From Beta vulgaris subsp. vulgaris (taxonomy: Eukaryota; Streptophyta; Magnoliopsida; Caryophyllales; Amaranthaceae), in contig NC_079202.1 in NCBI RefSeq assembly GCF_026745355.1, positions 34,099,508-34,163,507 of the forward strand: a DNA stretch of 64,000 nucleotides. The letters are read 5' to 3'. The notes under the pieces were generated by a model. That model saw only the letters and a list, made by a program, of their open reading frames with translations, did not search any database and was not told where the DNA came from. The position numbers and the translations under genes were made by a program. How positions within the stretch are numbered: the stretch's first letter is position 1; every line of letters begins with the position of its first letter. Positions 60,101 through 64,000 of the stretch are shown here, in pieces.

Positions 60101-63100
60101 AAAAATAGAAGCGATGAGGTTGTGTTAAAAATGCACCTCTAATTGTTAAACACACAAGAGCTTATAGCAAAATGAATATAAGTGTTATGAAAGAGTTGAC
60201 ATATTTATTATGAGACAACTTGTTTTTCCCAGAAACAGGTAAAGATGATTTTATTTTTATGTTACTCACAAGTTCTTGGAGCTAGAGTTCTTAATATGAA
60301 ATATGTCACTCTAGAAAGTAATAATAGTCAGCTATATGAACGTATGGAAAGAGCTTAAAATGAAGATCAAGTTCAGGTTCATCAAATAAAATTTTAACCA
60401 ATGAATATGTGTAAGCGATTCCTACACAATTAGTAGGAACAAACAGATTCAACAATCGAGTTTCTTGATTCTAACGGGAACATAAGAAGTATTCCTATGG
60501 CTCATTCACAGAGACATAGGCAAAGAAACTTTATACAAGGAGTTTCAACCAAAAATTGGAGACATTAGAAATCTCATCCAGTGAAACTCATAATAAGTGA
60601 CATATCCAAAGGTACGCAGACTAGATCTCAGTTAAGAAATTTTTGTGCATTTCATGCGTTCCTATCAATGATGGAACCATAAAATCATGAAGAAGACCTA
60701 ACTGACTCTGATTGGATCACTGCCATGCAAGCTGAATTAAATGAGTTCGAAAGAAACAAGGTATGACATCTAGTTCCTTCTTCTAAACAACAAAAGGTAA
60801 TTGGCTTAAAATAGGTGTTTAGAAATAAACTAGATGAGTATGGAACAATTGTTAGGAACAAAGCTAGACTTGTAGTAAAAGATTATAATCAACAAGAAGG
60901 AATTGACTATGAAGAAACATTTGCTCCTATTGCTAGTGTAGAAGCCATTATAATTCTAATTGTTTTTGTTTCTTATATCAGATTTAGGACGTTCCAAATA
61001 GATTTTCAATGTGTTCAAAAGAATTTTTTCTGAAAATCTACGAGGAACAACATCAAGTTTCTTCTTGAAAAATGATTTCAAAATTAATAATTTCTGTTTT
61101 CAAGAGGAATTGACTTAGTAGTTGTACATCGTAATATGGATAATATGCTTGGTACACTAACTATTTTATGCAAGAGTTTTTGCTAACCTTATACGCAAAT
61201 GAGTACACGAGCATGATAAGGGAACTCAACTACTCTCTTGGAGCATAATGATATATGACAAAAACATGTCAAGGAACTTTTGAAGAACGATGAGTATGAG
61301 TCAAGTTGGAATGGAAGTGTCCATCAGATGTGAAGACATCAAAATGATGGAACTAACAGTTCGGAATTCAAAAGTAAGTCATCAAAATCAGTCCAGTACT
61401 TGAGGTAATTTTATATTCATGGTGAAATATGACTTAAGTTATGATGTTCCTATTCACATTAATATATTACATTGTTAAAATTTATTAATCTGAATGCATA
61501 AATTTTATAAGTCTTGCTTTAAATTATGTGAATATATGTTCTTTATAATTTCACCTATTCATGGACTGTTTAGAGGAACAAGACTTAATGAAGTATGACT
61601 TGAGTATAAACATGTTCTTTTCCAAAAGTTTTGTCGAATTGGGTTCTTACACATACTAAAATTGAAGTGATTATATGCACACTAGAGTAAATATGTTACA
61701 CTTAATTTTTGTGTCGTAAAGGCATATTCCTCTTGCCTAAGAGTGTTAGAGGTCTCATAATAGAACTGTGGATGCTGTCAAACATGAAAGTCCTAAGTTG
61801 CCAAAGATACAATGAAAGAAACCTTGTTGGAACAAGACGGTAAATTCCCTTAATATATTTCATTTCATTTAACTTTTAGAGGGAACAAACCTATTCTTAG
61901 CCAACTATCAACATTCACACCACATTTCTTCAAATACCCTTTGATTAATTAATTTATCATTCCATTCATATCCTGTCACTTCAAATATCCTAATTCCCAT
62001 GTGCTCTAAATTAAAATTCATGACTTTTTATGGTTCAATGATACATAAAGAGTGATAAATGGTAAATACATTTTGAGGGGGAAGTTAAGGAAGAAGTGAG
62101 AAGCAAGTATTTTATGTTTTATCAATTGATGCTCAGAAAGATATGTCATTAGAGGGAACTACTCATATAAGTTCCTAATGATGAAGGAATGGTAAGGAAC
62201 TCAGGGGGAATAAGGAAGGAATCGATATATATGTTTTCATTCTTGGTGGTGGATTTCAAGTATGTGTGAGTAAGCAATTACTTCTTTATGGTTGGTAAAT
62301 GTGACATTCTAGGAAAAGTGCAACAACTTGTATGACACCCTTGTTAAAAATAAAATAAAAAAAAAAAAAAGAAAAAGAAAAAAAAAGAAAAAGGTAAACA
62401 AGGGTGATCAAATCTTTATTATTTCCTAGAAGTCAATATGTCATATATATGGTTGGAAGTGCTTACTCATGAATTTGATGAGAAGAGGAACATGAGCGAA
62501 AAATGAAAGAACTTGATTATAAAGATGAATTCGTTCAAGTTTCTTCACTCAATGAGTTCCTCATGGCTATTAGTTGCGTAAAGTGAACTTGATAGATATA
62601 TATCAAGGTGAATGTGTGTGGGGTTTGACAGAGATTTCAAAAGTGTGAGGTGAAGTGATTAACTCTAATGATTGTTGAGAACCTCTTATTATAAGTCTAA
62701 ACCATAGAGCACACAATATATCTCAAGTTCCCTCTACTCAAAATTTTCCACAAACTTCTTTCATATTTCTTTGAGCCGGATATTACAATGTCCTATCTCT
62801 TAATCCATTCTTGACTTTCAAAATTTATTTTTGCTTGACTTTTATTTCTTACTTGTCAAGTTCCTTCATGGTTTTTAAGTTGGGTCTTTGGATTGTGAGT
62901 TGGAAATTTGTGTAGCACATGCATCCTAAGTTTGAAAACTGAGATTCTTGAGGCTTTTGGGACTAACAAGTGCTTAACCATGATGGTGGTAAGTGTAGCA
63001 TATAAAATAATGTGTATATGATTTACCTAAAATAAATGTGTGTAAGATGATCCTTTTCGATAATGACAAAAGGGGGAAGAATATGTATGATGCTTATGGT

Positions 63101-63279
63101 CAAATATAGTTAAGTCTATATCCTTCTTGATGAATGTTCTTTTGTATGATGTTTTATTTATGTTGATATTTCCTTCATATACATGCATGACTTGTTTATT
63201 ATGGGGAATTAAAGTACATCGTTTATTGCTTAATTTGTGATAAGCATCATTTGTTTGTCATCATCAAAAAGGGGGAAAT
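57131..63279 (+). pseudogene. Copia internal region, unit 2, pol remnants only
   Basis: Same content as unit 1. The RT shard is better preserved: 60815-61033 is open for 72 codons (FRNKLDEYGTIVRNKARLVV, then GIDYEETFAPIASVEA), whereas unit 1 has several single-base differences here. No YVDD box or other complete domain is found. The purine tract precedes LTR 3 at 63266-63278. Confidence 0.8.
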
Positions 63280-64000
63280 TGTTGAGTCATGTAGTATTTT
63301 GATGATTGTAAACAAATGATGATTATCTAACTAACATGTGTGTTTGAGATGTGCATATTAACATGAAAAAAAAGTCATCAAAGGTCGAATATATCACATC
63401 ATGAAGGTCTTCCCAAAAGTGAAGTTCCTAAAAGAGTTCCTATAAGGAACACAAATAGAGCGGTTCCTAGGTACATCCTATGAGGAACATTGAATATGAA
63501 GTTCTGGAGCAGTTCCTGAGTGGGAGCAGCAATATAACGTTTCAGAGTTGAAACAAGAAGTTCCTGAGCAGGAACTATGAGTGCGAAGTTTCTTAAAGGA
63601 ACTAGCACACTGAAGTTCCAAAGGTGGAGCTATCAACATGCGGTTCTTGAGTTGGAGCAGCATGGAGCATGAAGGCAGAAAATATGAGTTTATTTTCTAG
63701 GATTCATGTAAGTATATGGAAACATGAAAGGTAATGGAACAAGGTCTAAAGGAACTCGTAAGGTCAAAGGAACTCGTGGAACTTAGAGTCAAAAGTATTT
63801 AAGAGTCAATAAATCTGATGCATATTATTATCTTAATCTATAAGAATTTATTTAGAGTTTATTTCTTAATAAATCTCTACGTGGTTAAATATTTATAAAT
63901 AATATGTTAGTTGTTTTAGGATAAGTTTTAGTTTTAAAATAAAAGATAAGTTTTAGTTTTAAAATAAAATATAAGTTTTTAATAAAATCGGTTTCTTTAG
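63280..64000 (+). repeat. Copia LTR 3, first 721 bp
   Basis: Begins TGTTGAGTCATG like the others and runs off the window. It cannot be said whether it also holds the CACTA insertion, which would lie about 2.1 kb in. Confidence 0.9.

Larger units (their letters stand above)
42248..64000 (+). mobile_element. Ty1/copia-type retrotransposon tandem array
   Basis: LTR starts (TGTTGAGTCATGTAG) fall at 42248, 43738, 53521 and 63280. Complete units are 43738-53520 (9783 bp) and 53521-63279 (9759 bp). Each has an LTR, an initiator-Met primer site, a long internal region with pol shards, and a purine tract before the next LTR. The first copy is only an LTR head plus the last 1.37 kb of the internal region. 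The array runs past the window. Insertion is into Tat copy 2; the presumed left TSD is ATGTA (42243-42247). Confidence 0.9.

Overview
This window is plant nuclear DNA. The evidence is a LINE ORF1 with a plant-type DUF4283 and CX2CX4HX4C zinc knuckle, Tat-lineage Ty3/gypsy elements with a second RNase H and an antisense ORF, a Ty1/copia array primed from initiator tRNA-Met, CACTA and hAT elements with their expected target-site duplications (TSDs), and a Stowaway MITE. A dicot seems likely, but I cannot assign a species. I see no convincing host gene. Almost all long reading frames belong to transposable elements, and most are broken.

Layout. 1-2520: the start of a LINE on the minus strand, with an intact ORF1 and the first codons of ORF2, which overlap as ATGA. 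2627-2881: a Stowaway MITE. 4169-4316: a small foldback. 4604-16218: a TIR element (3-bp TSD, phased 10-bp repeat arrays near both ends). A complete but dead 10-kb Tat element (4971-14995; 525-bp LTRs, TSD ATTGT) is nested inside it. This Tat carries gag, protease, RT, two RNases H, a damaged integrase, a 3' tandem-repeat block and a spliced antisense ORF.

16615-26270: a LINE tail interrupted by a truncated minus-strand Tat element of a second family (copy 1, 17318-25605). A 292-bp stretch of LINE is present on both sides. Copy 1 carries a hAT element (21718-22625) and a CACTA element (19985-21197). 27157-28543: a solo LTR (TSD AGAGG). 29239-32826: a 1794-bp tandem duplication that includes a CACTA end and part of the antisense ORF, with TA microsatellites. 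About 29824-42247: copy 2 of the second Tat family. It shares the hAT insertion and the RT active-site mutation with copy 1, lacks the CACTA, and has gained a 2133-bp solo LTR (38008-40140).

42248-64000: a copia-type array inserted in copy 2. It has a head-truncated unit and then LTR-internal-LTR-internal-LTR with a period of about 9.77 kb. Each of the two complete LTRs carries a 1.5-kb CACTA element at the same site. The internal regions keep only shards of pol. The window therefore records nested insertion, duplication and recombination in repeat-rich, probably heterochromatic DNA. The most unusual signals are the intron-containing antisense ORF, the inverted TGCGGTTT hairpin arrays shared by two CACTA families, the GTTCC/GGAAC inverted pairs across the copia array, and two Tat copies descended from an already RT-dead, hAT-carrying ancestor.
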